Source: Streptomyces sp. MA5143a | GTDB lineage: Bacteria; Actinomycetota; Actinomycetes; Streptomycetales; Streptomycetaceae | Direction: 5' to 3' | Assembly (NCBI RefSeq): GCF_900290235.1 | Contig: NZ_OLMK01000047.1 | Span: forward strand, 1 to 64,000 | Length of the DNA stretch: 64,000 bases | Shown: piece after piece, positions 24,341-32,612 of the stretch | Layout: each line of letters starts with the position of its first letter | How positions within the stretch are numbered: the first letter of the stretch is position 1 | Notes under the pieces: model-generated | Databases searched by the model: none | Seen by the model: only the letters and a program-made list of their open reading frames with translations | What the model was told of the DNA's origin: nothing | Program-made: the position numbers and the translations under genes

Positions 24341-24763
24341 GTGAGCCCGATGAGCCAGGCGGCACAGAACCTGAACTGGTTGATCACCAACTTCGTGGAC
24401 AACACCCCCGGGGTGTCCCACACGGTGGTGGTCTCCGCCGACGGACTCCTTCTGGCGATGTCCGAAGGGTTTCCGCGCGACCGAGCCGACCAGCTGGCGG
24501 CCGTCGCGTCGGGTCTGACCTCTCTGACCGCGGGTGCCTCCCGCATTTTCGAAGGTGGCAGCGTCAATCAGACGGTTGTGGAGATGGAGCGGGGATTCCT
24601 GTTCATCATGTCCATTTCCGACGGTTCCTCGCTCGCCGTTCTCGCACATCCGGAAGCCGACATCGGCCTCATCGGGTACGAGATGGCCCTTCTGGTGGAC
24701 CGTGCCGGCACGGTCCTGACGCCCGATCTTCGTGCGGAGCTCCAGGGCAGCCTGCTCAACTAA
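24341..24763 (+). CDS. cvnB2: Conservon protein CvnB (second copy), roadblock/LC7 domain
   Basis: About 140 residues, one roadblock/LC7 domain almost identical to cvnB1 (NLNWLITNFVDNTPGVSHTV; GYEMALLVDRAGTVLTPDL). GTG 24341 follows the cvnA2 stop by one base, with AGGAG upstream; ATG 24350 is the alternative. The first three codons (GTG AGC CCG) parallel those of the first copy (TTG AGC CAG). Confidence 0.93.
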   Translation: MSPMSQAAQNLNWLITNFVDNTPGVSHTVVVSADGLLLAMSEGFPRDRADQLAAVASGLTSLTAGASRIFEGGSVNQTVVEMERGFLFIMSISDGSSLAVLAHPEADIGLIGYEMALLVDRAGTVLTPDLRAELQGSLLN

Positions 24764-24861
24764 CAGTGAGACGGTGCGTTTTGGCGTCCCGGGGCCGTAA
24801 GGTTTCGGGACGCGGCTTCCAATGAGCCATGGATGCCAGCACAGTCGGAGGAGGAGAGAAC

Positions 24862-25431
24862 GTGGCAACACCCCCAGGCGGTTCATCGTCGGGCAACTGG
24901 TCCTACCCTGGCCAGGGGCCGGGCCAGGGTGACCAGAATCGGTACAACTTCCCCTCCGCACCGAGCCGCCAGCAGCCGTACGCACCGCAGGGCCCCGGCC
25001 CTTCGCCGTACGACCAGCCTCCGGCGCCGCGCATCCAGCCGGTACAGCCGCAGCGCCGCGGCCCCGAGCCGTCTCCCGCGGGAGGGGCGAGCAACCCCCT
25101 GGTGCGCCCGTACGCCATGACGGGCGGCCGCACCAGGCCGCGCTACCAGCTCGCCATCGAGGCGCTGGTGCACACCACCGCGCAGCCGCACCAGATGCAG
25201 GGCCAGCTGCCCGAGCATCAGCGGATCTGCAACCTCTGCCGGGAGATCAAGTCGGTGGCCGAGATCTCGGCCCTGCTGACGATCCCTCTCGGCGTGGCCA
25301 GGATCCTCGTCGCCGACTTGGCGGAGGCGGGCCTGGTCGCCATCCATCAGCCCGGCGGCGACGAGAACGCCGGCGGCCAGCCAGACGTGACACTGCTCGA
25401 AAGGGTGCTCAGTGGACTTCGCAAGCTCTAG
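24862..25431 (+). CDS. cvnC2: Conservon protein CvnC (second copy), DUF742 with long N-terminal extension
   Basis: About 189 residues. The C-terminal 115 match cvnC1 (LVRPYAMTGGRTRPRYQLAI, HQRICNLCREIKSVAEISAL, LGVARILVADLAEAGLVAIH), but the N-terminus carries an extra disordered Gly/Pro/Gln/Tyr-rich segment of about 60 residues absent from copy one. I chose GTG 24862 because GGAGGAGAG stands just before it; ATG 24829 is in frame but poorly placed. The end overlaps cvnD2 by 20 bases. Confidence 0.92.
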   Translation: MATPPGGSSSGNWSYPGQGPGQGDQNRYNFPSAPSRQQPYAPQGPGPSPYDQPPAPRIQPVQPQRRGPEPSPAGGASNPLVRPYAMTGGRTRPRYQLAIEALVHTTAQPHQMQGQLPEHQRICNLCREIKSVAEISALLTIPLGVARILVADLAEAGLVAIHQPGGDENAGGQPDVTLLERVLSGLRKL

Positions 25432-25993
25432 CGGCGGTCCTTCCCGCTCCACCACCTCAGCGAAGATCGTGGTGGCGGGTGGCTTCGGCGTGGGCAAGAC
25501 CACGTTCGTCGGGGCCGTCTCGGAGATCAACCCGCTGCGTACCGAGGCCGTGATGACGTCCGCTTCCGCGGGCATCGACGACCTCACCCACACCGGAGAC
25601 AAGACGACGACCACCGTCGCCATGGACTTCGGCCGTATCACCCTGGACCAGGACCTGATCCTGTACCTGTTCGGCACGCCCGGCCAGGACCGTTTCTGGT
25701 TCATGTGGGACGACCTGGTCCGTGGCGCCATCGGCGCGATCGTGCTCGTCGACACCCGGCGGCTGGCCGACTGCTTCCCGGCGGTCGACTACTTCGAGAA
25801 CAGCGGGCTGCCGTTCGTCATCGCCCTGAACGGCTTCGACGGTCAGCAGCCGTACAACCCGGACGAGGTCCGTGAGGCGCTGCAGATCGGGCCCGACACG
25901 CCGATCATCACGACCGACGCGCGGCACCGGGCCGACGCGAAGTCGGCGCTGATCACTCTGGTCGAGCATGCGCTGATGGCGCGCCTGCGGTAG
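25412..25993 (+). CDS. cvnD2: Conservon small GTPase CvnD (second copy)
   Basis: A 193-residue GTPase nearly identical to cvnD1 from the P-loop GGFGVGKTTF to the C-terminus; only the first 15 residues and a few scattered positions differ. Same degenerate LFGTPGQDRF and ALNGFDG motifs. It starts inside the end of cvnC2 by the same 20-base overlap. The near-identity of B and D in the two conservons means cross-talk is possible unless CvnA or CvnC confers specificity. Confidence 0.94.
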   Translation: MDFASSSGGPSRSTTSAKIVVAGGFGVGKTTFVGAVSEINPLRTEAVMTSASAGIDDLTHTGDKTTTTVAMDFGRITLDQDLILYLFGTPGQDRFWFMWDDLVRGAIGAIVLVDTRRLADCFPAVDYFENSGLPFVIALNGFDGQQPYNPDEVREALQIGPDTPIITTDARHRADAKSALITLVEHALMARLR

Positions 25994-26013
25994 GTCTGCG
26001 ACGCTCAGCCGTA

Positions 26014-26047
26014 CGAAGGGGTCCCTCTTTCGAGAGGGGCCCTTTCG
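26014..26047. terminator. Terminator after the second conservon
   Basis: CGAAGGGGTCCCTCT and AGAGGGGCCCTTTCG form a 15-pair stem with two wobble pairs and a TTCG loop, 20 bases past the cvnD2 stop. It also faces the convergent gene ending at 26084. Confidence 0.85.
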
Positions 26048-26083
26048 TGTTGCCAGGGTCCCGCCCGTCGCCGTGGGGGTGGA

Positions 26084-26650
26084 TCAGGTCGGGGACCGCG
26101 GGCTCGTCGTGCTGGGTCGCGCGGTTCCCCGCGCCCCTTGGTGGTGCTGGGCGGCGGCTGTGAGGATCTCCCTGAGCGAGCCCGTGCCGTGGCGGTTCTC
26201 CGTGCTGGAGAGGGCTGCCACCTCCAGCAGGAGGGGACGCAGGTCCACTCCGGCCTCGGCGGCCCGCCGGCTCAGGTCGTGCAGGGTGACCAGCTCGTCC
26301 CTCGTGTCGTGGCCGTGGTCCCGGGCGGAGAGGAGGAGCAGTTCGCGGCGGAACGACTCCGGGGTGCGGGCGGGCGGCAGGCTCGTGGCCCAGGTGAAGG
26401 AGGCGTAGCGGCGCAGGAGGGCGCGGACGGCGGCGCGGACCGGCTCGTCGCTGTGTTCGTACAGGTCGAGGAGGTCGCAGAGCGCCGTCTCCGCCTGTTC
26501 GCGGACGTTCGCCTCGTCGAGGGGGCGCGGCCCTTCTCGTAGCCGCGTCTGCCAGGTGGGGTCGGTGAGGTCCACGGGGCGGTGGGCGATCGGCTTCAGC
26601 AGCGCGTCGGCTCGCGCCACGGTCTTCTCCAGCTCGGACGGTACGCCCAT
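26084..26650 (-). CDS. Conserved hypothetical protein, 188 aa
   Basis: The start ATG 26650 has GGAGAGGG upstream. The product is soluble and helical, with VARADALLKPIAHRPVDLTD, ALCDLLDLYEHSDEPVRAAV and DELVTLHDLSRRAAEAGVDL, resembling repeated HEAT-like helices but with no known motif. The C-terminal 20 residues are low complexity. It lies downstream of accE on the same strand but is separated by the terminator at 26694. I do not recognise a function. Confidence 0.7.
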   Translation of the reverse strand: MGVPSELEKTVARADALLKPIAHRPVDLTDPTWQTRLREGPRPLDEANVREQAETALCDLLDLYEHSDEPVRAAVRALLRRYASFTWATSLPPARTPESFRRELLLLSARDHGHDTRDELVTLHDLSRRAAEAGVDLRPLLLEVAALSSTENRHGTGSLREILTAAAQHHQGARGTARPSTTSPRSPT

Positions 26651-26693
26651 GCCCTCTCCCCCTGGCCGTTCGGTCCGGGTCACCTTACGTACG

Positions 26694-26738
26694 CGAAGGC
26701 CCCGGTCGCTCCCCTTGTCGGGGGCGCCGGGGCCTTCG
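26694..26738. terminator. Terminator after accE
   Basis: CGAAGGCCCCGG (26694-26705) pairs with CCGGGGCCTTCG (26727-26738), with a further inner stem of C/G runs, 20 bases past the accE stop on the minus strand. Confidence 0.8.
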
Positions 26739-26758
26739 GACGGCTGGGTGCCGTGAGG

Positions 26759-26950
26759 TCACCGCCAGCTGTGCGGGGCGCGGAAGCCGGGCTCGCGCTC
26801 CAGGCGGCGCCAGCCGGCGCGGGCGCGGCCGCGGTGGGCCGGGGTCTCGGCGGGCCTGGCGGCCGCGCGGGCGAGGAGCAGCGCGGTGATCGCGGCCACT
26901 TCCTCGGGTTCGGCGTGGCCCTTCTCGACGCGAATATCAGGAAGCTTCAT
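26759..26950 (-). CDS. accE: Acyl-CoA carboxylase epsilon subunit
   Basis: A 63-residue protein with IRVEKGHAEPEEVAAITALL near the start and a C-terminal WRRLEREPGFRAPHSWR; the pattern 'EKGHAEPEEVAA...W...(F/P)..P.SW' is diagnostic of AccE/PccE. These small subunits stimulate the carboxyltransferase in actinobacterial acyl-CoA carboxylase complexes. It follows the beta subunit gene by 57 bases on the same strand, as in S. coelicolor. Confidence 0.93.
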   Translation of the reverse strand: MKLPDIRVEKGHAEPEEVAAITALLLARAAARPAETPAHRGRARAGWRRLEREPGFRAPHSWR

Positions 26951-27007
26951 GGAAGTCAGTCTCCGTGGATGAGGTTTCCGCAGGGGTACGGTGAGGGAAC
27001 CGGCGGA

Positions 27008-28591
27008 TTACTGCGGCGGGTTGCCGTGCTTGCGGGAGGGCAGGTCGGCGTGCTTCGTGTGGAGCATCGCCAGGGAGCGGATGAGCACGGAGCGGGTGTC
27101 CGCGGGGTCGATGACGTCGTCCACGAGGCCACGCTCGGCCGCGTAGTACGGGTGCATCAGCTCGGCCTTGTACTCCTTGACCATGCGGACGCGCATCGCC
27201 TCGGGGTCCTCGGCGTCGGCGATCTGCCGGCGGAAGATGACGTTGGCGGCACCCTCGGCGCCCATCACCGCGATCTCGTTGGTGGGCCACGCGTAGGTGA
27301 GGTCGGCACCGATGGACTGGCTGTCCATGACGATGTACGCACCTCCGTAGGCCTTCCGAAGGATCAGGGAGATCCTCGGCACGGTCGCGTTGCAGTAGGC
27401 GTACAGGAGCTTCGCGCCGTGGCGGATGATTCCACCGTGCTCCTGGTCTACACCAGGCAGGAAGCCGGGGACGTCCAGAAGAGTGACGATCGGGATGTTG
27501 AAGGCGTCGCACATCTGCACGAAGCGCGCGGCCTTCTCGCTGGCCTCGATGTCGAGGACACCCGCGAGGGTCTGCGGCTGGTTGGCGACGATGCCGACCA
27601 CCTGGCCGTCGAGCCGGCCGAGGGCGCAGATGATGTTGCGGGCCCAGCGCTCGTGGACCTCCAGGTAGTCGCCGTCGTCGACGATCTCCTCGATGACCTT
27701 GGCCATGTCGTAGGGCCGGTTGCCGTCCGCGGGGACCAGGTCGAGGAGGACGTCGCTGCGGCGGTCCACCGGGTCGGTGGCCTCCACACGCGGGGGGTTC
27801 TCACGGTTGTTCTGCGGGAGCATCGCCAGGAGGTAGCGCACCTCGGCGATGCAGGTCTCCTCGTCGTCGTACGCGAAGTGCGCGACACCGCTGGTCTCGG
27901 CGTGCACGTCCGCGCCGCCGAGGCCGTTCTGGGTGATCTCCTCGCCGGTGACGGCCTTGACGACGTCCGGGCCGGTGATGAACATCTGCGAGGTCTCACG
28001 GACCATGAACACGAAGTCGGTCAGGGCGGGGCTGTAGGCCGCGCCGCCCGCGCAGGGGCCGAGCATCACGCTGATCTGCGGGATGACACCGGAGGCCTTG
28101 GTGTTGCGCTGGAAGATGCCGCCGTAGCCGGCGAGGGCGGAGACGCCCTCCTGGATACGGGCGCCGGCGCCGTCGTTGAGGGAGACCAGCGGGGCGCCGG
28201 CCGCGATGGCCATGTCCATGATCTTGTGGATCTTGGTGGCGTGGGCCTCGCCGAGGGCGCCGCCGAAGATACGGAAGTCATGGGCGTAGACGAAGACCGT
28301 GCGGCCCTCCACCGTGCCCCAGCCGGTGACGACACCGTCGGTGTACGGCTTCTTGGCCTCCAGACCGAAGCCCGAGGCCCGGTGCCGACGCAGCTGCTCG
28401 ACCTCGTTGAAGGAGCCCGGGTCGAGCAGCAGCTCGATGCGCTCCCGGGAGGTCAGCTTGCCCTTGGCGTGCTGCGCCTCGGTCGCCTTCTCGCTCGGGC
28501 CGGCGATCGCCTGCGCACGAATCTCGTGCAGTTCGGCCACTCGCCCACGCGCGTCCGTCGGCTCACCCAGCGCCTCATCCAAAACGGTCAT
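27008..28591 (-). CDS. accB: Acyl-CoA (acetyl/propionyl-CoA) carboxylase beta subunit
   Basis: A 527-residue carboxyltransferase of the PccB type that moves the carboxyl group from biotin to acyl-CoA, giving malonyl- or methylmalonyl-CoA for fatty acids and polyketides. Visible: GKLTSRERIELLLDPGSFNE, the oxyanion regions GGALGEAHATKIHKIMDMAI and SLNDGAGARIQEGVSALAGY, and CGGAAYSPALTDFVFMV. The C-terminal domain has LLDVPGFLPGVDQEHGGIIR and RKAYGGAYIVMDSQSIGADL. Substrate choice depends on an Asp/Cys/Ile position I did not try to assign. Note the symbol pccB is used for close homologues. The biotin-carrying alpha subunit is not in this window. Confidence 0.95.
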   Translation of the reverse strand: MTVLDEALGEPTDARGRVAELHEIRAQAIAGPSEKATEAQHAKGKLTSRERIELLLDPGSFNEVEQLRRHRASGFGLEAKKPYTDGVVTGWGTVEGRTVFVYAHDFRIFGGALGEAHATKIHKIMDMAIAAGAPLVSLNDGAGARIQEGVSALAGYGGIFQRNTKASGVIPQISVMLGPCAGGAAYSPALTDFVFMVRETSQMFITGPDVVKAVTGEEITQNGLGGADVHAETSGVAHFAYDDEETCIAEVRYLLAMLPQNNRENPPRVEATDPVDRRSDVLLDLVPADGNRPYDMAKVIEEIVDDGDYLEVHERWARNIICALGRLDGQVVGIVANQPQTLAGVLDIEASEKAARFVQMCDAFNIPIVTLLDVPGFLPGVDQEHGGIIRHGAKLLYAYCNATVPRISLILRKAYGGAYIVMDSQSIGADLTYAWPTNEIAVMGAEGAANVIFRRQIADAEDPEAMRVRMVKEYKAELMHPYYAAERGLVDDVIDPADTRSVLIRSLAMLHTKHADLPSRKHGNPPQ

Positions 28592-28755
28592 GTAGCGACC
28601 TTACGAAGCCGAACAAGAAAACCGGGCCGTTGACTCCGTACAGTCTCCGGCGCGTTTTCCTGGTACCCCTGAACAGAACAGTTCCGGCATGCAGCCGACC
28701 CGACTGCTCAGGGGGTGTGCGGCTTGTCGGGGTCTCACAAAGGCGGGTGGTCGCC

Positions 28756-31110
28756 TCAGGCGAGAGTCACCTCACAGGTGTGGGTGGCGCAGGCGGTGCC
28801 GGGGCTCACGCGAAGCCGTACGCGGCGCTCCGCCGTCTCCAGCACCTCGACGCCGGCGTCGGTCCGGGCCACCGAGCGGACCGGGCCGTTCCAGGTGATC
28901 TCGACCGGCTCGCCGGTGCGCGGCGGTTCGCTCACGCAGAGGGTAGCGGTGCGGCCCCGGCGGCGGACGAGGACGCTCGCGCCGGCCGAGGCGGTGAGCG
29001 GTCCGGCCCGGCCGGCCGTCCAGAAGTTCGCCGCCGTCACCCCGAGCGGGGCGACGTGGACCGCCTGGCACGCGCTGTCGTTGGCGAGGACCGACAACCA
29101 CCGCCGGTCGACGGCACGGGCGGCGACGGCGCTGCGGGACGCCCCGGGCATGAGGACGTAGACGTAGCCCGCGTCGGTGGGGTCGGTGCCGTGGTCCAGC
29201 CACAGGGTCTGCCAGCGTCGGGTGCGGCGTTCGGTGGTGCCGCCGGTGTTGATGTCGGACCAGGCGCCGGTGCGGTCCTCGCGGAGGGTGCGCAGGTCCG
29301 CCCGGGTGCGGCCGGGCAGGACCCAGCCGCCGTGGCCCGCCAGGTGGGCCCAGCCCGGGCCCTGGACGAAGGGGTGGCGCCCGCCGGCGCTGTCATCGGG
29401 GTGGCCCAGGTTGCGGTTGTCGACGACGGTCTCGACCGGGACGCCGTCCGCGCAGCTGATCCCCGCGCCGAGGCAGATGACGCAGTCGTCGACGCAGAAC
29501 CACGACTTGTGGGCCTGGAGGGTGGAGCCCAGCCCTTTGAGGTGCTGGCCGATCGCCGCGTACGTGCCGTCCGTGGTGCCGCCGACCCACCGTACGGCGG
29601 GCTTCGGTGCGCCCCACTCGCCGCCCTCCTTGTCGGCGAGGCGCTTGGTGGAGACGGTCGTGCCGGGGAGCCGGTACCAGTCGACGGTCGGCCAGAACCA
29701 GTCGGTGTACTGATCGGATCGGGTGCGGCGCCCCGTGGGCCACCACAGGGTCATCCCGGCTCCGGTGTGCCAGCCGCGTGGGTTCTCGCCGTTGCCGCAC
29801 TCGTAGTGGGCGATGCGGTCGGAGGCCATGGCGAGGGCGGCCACGAAGCCGGGGCGGCGGTGGACGGCGCGGTCCATGGCGGCGAAGAGGGTGTGCCCGA
29901 CGGGGTCGGGGGCGGGCGGCACCGGGGACGCCGCGACGGCGTGGAGCCGGGCCAGATCGGCGACGCCGAACTGGGGGGCGGTGAGGAACGGGCTCACCGT
30001 ATCGCGTTCGATCCACCCCTTGACCCGCCCGTGCCACCGCTCGCGCTCGGCCGCGCCGGCGCCCAGCGCGAGAAGGGTGATCGCCGCGATGAGCGCCCCT
30101 CCATGGAAGTGGTCGCCCCGCAGGACGTGCCGGTCGTCGCTCTTGAGGTGTCCGCGGCTGATGGCCCGTCCGTTGACGGTGTCCATGGCCAGGCCGTCAT
30201 GGATGAGCGGGGCGTACGCCCGTTCGACGCTGTCGAGGACGATCTGCCGGCCCGGGTCGGTGACCTGCCAGGAGGACCCGGCCAGCAGGGCGAACAGCCG
30301 GCCCAGTCCATCGAGCATCACCTGCCCGTACGTCCCCGAGTAGGCGACCCAGGTGTGCTGCACGAAGGAGCCGTCGGCGTAGAGCCCGTCCCCCTGGGTG
30401 ACGTACGGGAAGACCGGTGAGAGTGCGTCCCGGGCGAGAGCGATCTTCCCGGGGGCCCGGCCGAGGATGCCGCGCAGGGCGACGCAGCGGCAGAGGTCGA
30501 CCCGGTTGGCGCCCGTGGAGGTGCCGGTGTACTCGCGCAGCATCGTGTCGGGGACGAAGTGGTCGACCGCCGCGCAGGCGGCGTCCCGCCGGGCGGGCGT
30601 CAGCTCGTCGTGGAGGGCCGCGACGATGTCCGTCAGGAGGCGGGGGCTGCCGATCTGCCACTCCCACCAGTTGCCGTAGCGGGTGGTCGAGGGGTTGTAG
30701 ACGGTCTCCAAGAGGTGGTCGAGGCCTCGGGTGATGTCCGCGAGAAGGGTGGCGTCGCCGGCCGAGCCGGTGCCCGGCTGGACGTACGCCTGGGTCATCG
30801 TCCACAGCCGCGCGTAGCTCTGGGTGATGCCGGCGGGCGGGTCGAACGGGCGGTCGGGCCACAGGGAGCGGGGGGCGGGCGCCATGGTCGTCCGGAAGCC
30901 CCGGGCCAGCTCACCGGTCTCCCGGAGGCGGGAGGCGTAGGGCTCGGCGGTGGGGTCGTAGCCGGCGCCCAGCGCGATGGCGAGCCAGCGGTGGCGGAGC
31001 GCCTCGAACTCGTCGGCGGAGGAGAGTGCGGCGTGCGCGAGAGTAGGGGTGGGGGCCGCCGCCAGGGTCGCGGCGAGCAGGAACGTACGACGCGTGGGGG
31101 CCATGCCCAT
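28756..31110 (-). CDS. Secreted polysaccharide lyase family 8 (hyaluronate/xanthan/chondroitin lyase-like)
   Basis: A 784-residue enzyme with a Tat signal (APTRRTFLLAATLAAAPTPT) cleaved near residue 28. An alpha-toroid domain follows, with NWWEWQIGSPRLLTDIVAAL, then the catalytic region with NRVDLCRCVALRGILGRAPG, DGLYADGSFVQHTWVAYSGT (the family Asn/His/Tyr cluster) and RAYAPLIHDGLAMDTVNGRA, then beta-sandwich domains (GRHPFVQGPGWAHLAGHGGW). Beta-eliminates uronic-acid polysaccharides. The substrate cannot be set by eye. It is a single-gene unit, not next to other sugar-use genes. Two starts are possible (31110 and 31104). Confidence 0.9.
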   Translation of the reverse strand: MGMAPTRRTFLLAATLAAAPTPTLAHAALSSADEFEALRHRWLAIALGAGYDPTAEPYASRLRETGELARGFRTTMAPAPRSLWPDRPFDPPAGITQSYARLWTMTQAYVQPGTGSAGDATLLADITRGLDHLLETVYNPSTTRYGNWWEWQIGSPRLLTDIVAALHDELTPARRDAACAAVDHFVPDTMLREYTGTSTGANRVDLCRCVALRGILGRAPGKIALARDALSPVFPYVTQGDGLYADGSFVQHTWVAYSGTYGQVMLDGLGRLFALLAGSSWQVTDPGRQIVLDSVERAYAPLIHDGLAMDTVNGRAISRGHLKSDDRHVLRGDHFHGGALIAAITLLALGAGAAERERWHGRVKGWIERDTVSPFLTAPQFGVADLARLHAVAASPVPPAPDPVGHTLFAAMDRAVHRRPGFVAALAMASDRIAHYECGNGENPRGWHTGAGMTLWWPTGRRTRSDQYTDWFWPTVDWYRLPGTTVSTKRLADKEGGEWGAPKPAVRWVGGTTDGTYAAIGQHLKGLGSTLQAHKSWFCVDDCVICLGAGISCADGVPVETVVDNRNLGHPDDSAGGRHPFVQGPGWAHLAGHGGWVLPGRTRADLRTLREDRTGAWSDINTGGTTERRTRRWQTLWLDHGTDPTDAGYVYVLMPGASRSAVAARAVDRRWLSVLANDSACQAVHVAPLGVTAANFWTAGRAGPLTASAGASVLVRRRGRTATLCVSEPPRTGEPVEITWNGPVRSVARTDAGVEVLETAERRVRLRVSPGTACATHTCEVTLA

Positions 31111-31173
31111 GCCGTATCACCTCCGGGAACGCGGATCAACGCTGCGTAACCCGGTGATCACCCACTCGACAAG

Positions 31174-31233
31174 GTTGAAAGTTGAACGGAATAGGCCTAC
31201 GGTGGGCCTTGTTCAGTTAGTTGAACATTGAAC
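31174..31233 (+). promoter_or_regulatory. Paired TTGAA heptamer repeats upstream of the YceI gene
   Basis: GTTGAAA-GTTGAAC (31174-31187) and GTTGAAC-ATTGAAC (31220-31233) are two tandem pairs of 7-mers, 46 bases apart, in the divergent PL8/YceI gap. The second pair also forms a GTTCA-N6-TGAAC inverted repeat (31211-31226). They look like binding sites for a regulator (MarR-like operators often have this shape) and lie 24 bases upstream of the YceI ATG. The regulator is not in the window. Confidence 0.5.
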
Positions 31234-31256
31234 GAGCCACCACCAAGGAGTACGTC

Positions 31257-31877
31257 ATGAGCATCTTCGGCCGCAAGAACGACACCGCCGCCTCCGAGAC
31301 GGCCGTGGCGACCGCCTCCCCGGTGAACCCCGAGTCGGCCGCGCTGACCGGCGACTACACGATCGACCCGTCCCACACCACGCTCGGCTTCGTCGCCCGG
31401 CACGCCATGGTCACCAACGTCAAGGGCGGCTTCCTCGACTTCTCGGGCTCCCTGCACCTCGACGGCACGGACCCGTCCCGCTCGACCGCCTCTCTCGACG
31501 TCACGATGGACAGCATCGACACCGGCAACGCCGACCGGGACGGCCACCTCAAGAGCGCGGACTTCTTCAAGACGGACGAGTTCCCGACGATGACCTTCCG
31601 CTCGACGTCCGCGGAGGCGCTCGGCGGCGACGACTACCGCATCACCGGCGACCTCTCCATCCTCGGCACCACCAAGCCGCTCACCATCGACCTGGAGTTC
31701 AACGGCGCCGCCAAGGACCCCTTCGGCAACGAGCGCGTCGGGTTCGAGGGCAAGGCGGAGATCCTGCGCTCCGAGTGGGGCCTCACCTGGAACGCCGCGC
31801 TGGAGACGGGCGGCGTACTGGTCTCCGACAAGATCAAGCTGCGCTTCGACATCTCGGCGATCCGCGACGCCGCGTGA
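31257..31877 (+). CDS. YceI family lipocalin-like protein
   Basis: A 206-residue protein with the YceI fold, a lipocalin-like barrel that binds isoprenoid or fatty-acid chains. Visible: LTGDYTIDPSHTTLGFVARH, NVKGGFLDFSGSLHLDG, HLKSADFFKTDEFPTMTFRS and ITGDLSILGTTKPLTIDLEF, the family sequence. Unusually for E. coli YceI, there is no secretion signal; the first 40 residues are polar (IFGRKNDTAASETAVATASP), so it is probably cytosolic. The start ATG 31257 has AAGGAG upstream. Likely inducible from the repeats at 31174-31233. Confidence 0.93.
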   Translation: MSIFGRKNDTAASETAVATASPVNPESAALTGDYTIDPSHTTLGFVARHAMVTNVKGGFLDFSGSLHLDGTDPSRSTASLDVTMDSIDTGNADRDGHLKSADFFKTDEFPTMTFRSTSAEALGGDDYRITGDLSILGTTKPLTIDLEFNGAAKDPFGNERVGFEGKAEILRSEWGLTWNAALETGGVLVSDKIKLRFDISAIRDAA

Positions 31878-31926
31878 CCCGGGCCGCGGGAAGCGGGACG
31901 GACCGGCCGGCGACCCACCGAGGACC

Positions 31927-31970
31927 GGCCGGCCACCTGTCGGGGAGCGGCCGGCCACCTGGCGGGGAGC
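31927..31970. repeat. 22-bp tandem duplication
   Basis: Two adjacent 22-base units beginning GGCCGGCCACCTG differ at one base (T/G), and a partial third follows. They sit between the convergent ends of the YceI and YdeI genes and probably arose by slippage. They may also form hairpins that end transcription. Confidence 0.7.
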
Positions 31971-31979
31971 GGCCCGTCC

Positions 31980-32591
31980 TCACTCCGGCAGGCCCGACTC
32001 CAGCCTCTCCAGTGCCGCCCCCAGCCGGGCGGCACGCGTCCGGGGCGTACGAGCCTTGAGCAGGGCCAGCACGAGGAGATACCGGTCGGTCCTCCCGAGC
32101 CGGTCGAACGCCTGTCGGGCCCGAGGTCGGTCCGCGAGGGCCGCTTCCAGATCCTCCGGTACGGCCGCCTCCTTCTGTGACGCGTACGCCGACGCCCAGC
32201 GCCCGTCCGCCTTCGCGGCGTCGACCTCCGCGAGACCGCCGGGGCGCATCCGGCCCTCGGCGGTCAGTTCCTCGACCCTGCGCACGTTCACCATCGACCA
32301 GTCGCTGCGCGGCCTGCGCGGTGTGATCCGCTGCAGATAGCGGGTCTCGTCGAACCGGCGCCGGTGCCCGGTGATCCAGCCGTGGCAGAGGGCGACGTCA
32401 TTGACCTCCCCGGCGCCGACGGACGGGATCCCGCTCCCCTTCTTGGCGACCTTCACCCACAGGCCGGGGTGCGGCGCGGGATGGGCGCCCAGCCATGCGT
32501 CGAGCCGGTCGGCGTCCTCGAACGCCAGCGCGTCCTCGGGCACGTGGGTTTCGTCGGACGCGGGGGCCCCGGTGCTGTCGTGAGTGACCAT
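31980..32591 (-). CDS. YdeI/OmpD-associated family protein
   Basis: A 203-residue cytosolic protein of the YdeI family. It contains AFEDADRLDAWLGAHPAPHP, GLWVKVAKKGSGIPSVGAGE, LCHGWITGHRRRFDETRYLQ and ITPRRPRSDWSMVNVRRVEE, the classic pattern; the C-terminal half covers the bacteriocin-protection-like region. Biochemical role unknown. It reads leftward, with a perfect 19-base palindrome 22 bases upstream of its ATG that suggests strong regulation. Confidence 0.9.
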   Translation of the reverse strand: MVTHDSTGAPASDETHVPEDALAFEDADRLDAWLGAHPAPHPGLWVKVAKKGSGIPSVGAGEVNDVALCHGWITGHRRRFDETRYLQRITPRRPRSDWSMVNVRRVEELTAEGRMRPGGLAEVDAAKADGRWASAYASQKEAAVPEDLEAALADRPRARQAFDRLGRTDRYLLVLALLKARTPRTRAARLGAALERLESGLPE

Positions 32592-32612
32592 AAGGCCACG
32601 CTAGACGGCTTG

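Noticed and set aside
26582..28633. 683-residue plus-strand frame opposite accE/accB
   Set aside because: Shadow of a strongly conserved carboxyltransferase gene.
28630..30420. 596-residue plus-strand frame opposite the polysaccharide lyase
   Set aside because: Shadow frame with no ribosome site or recognisable domain.
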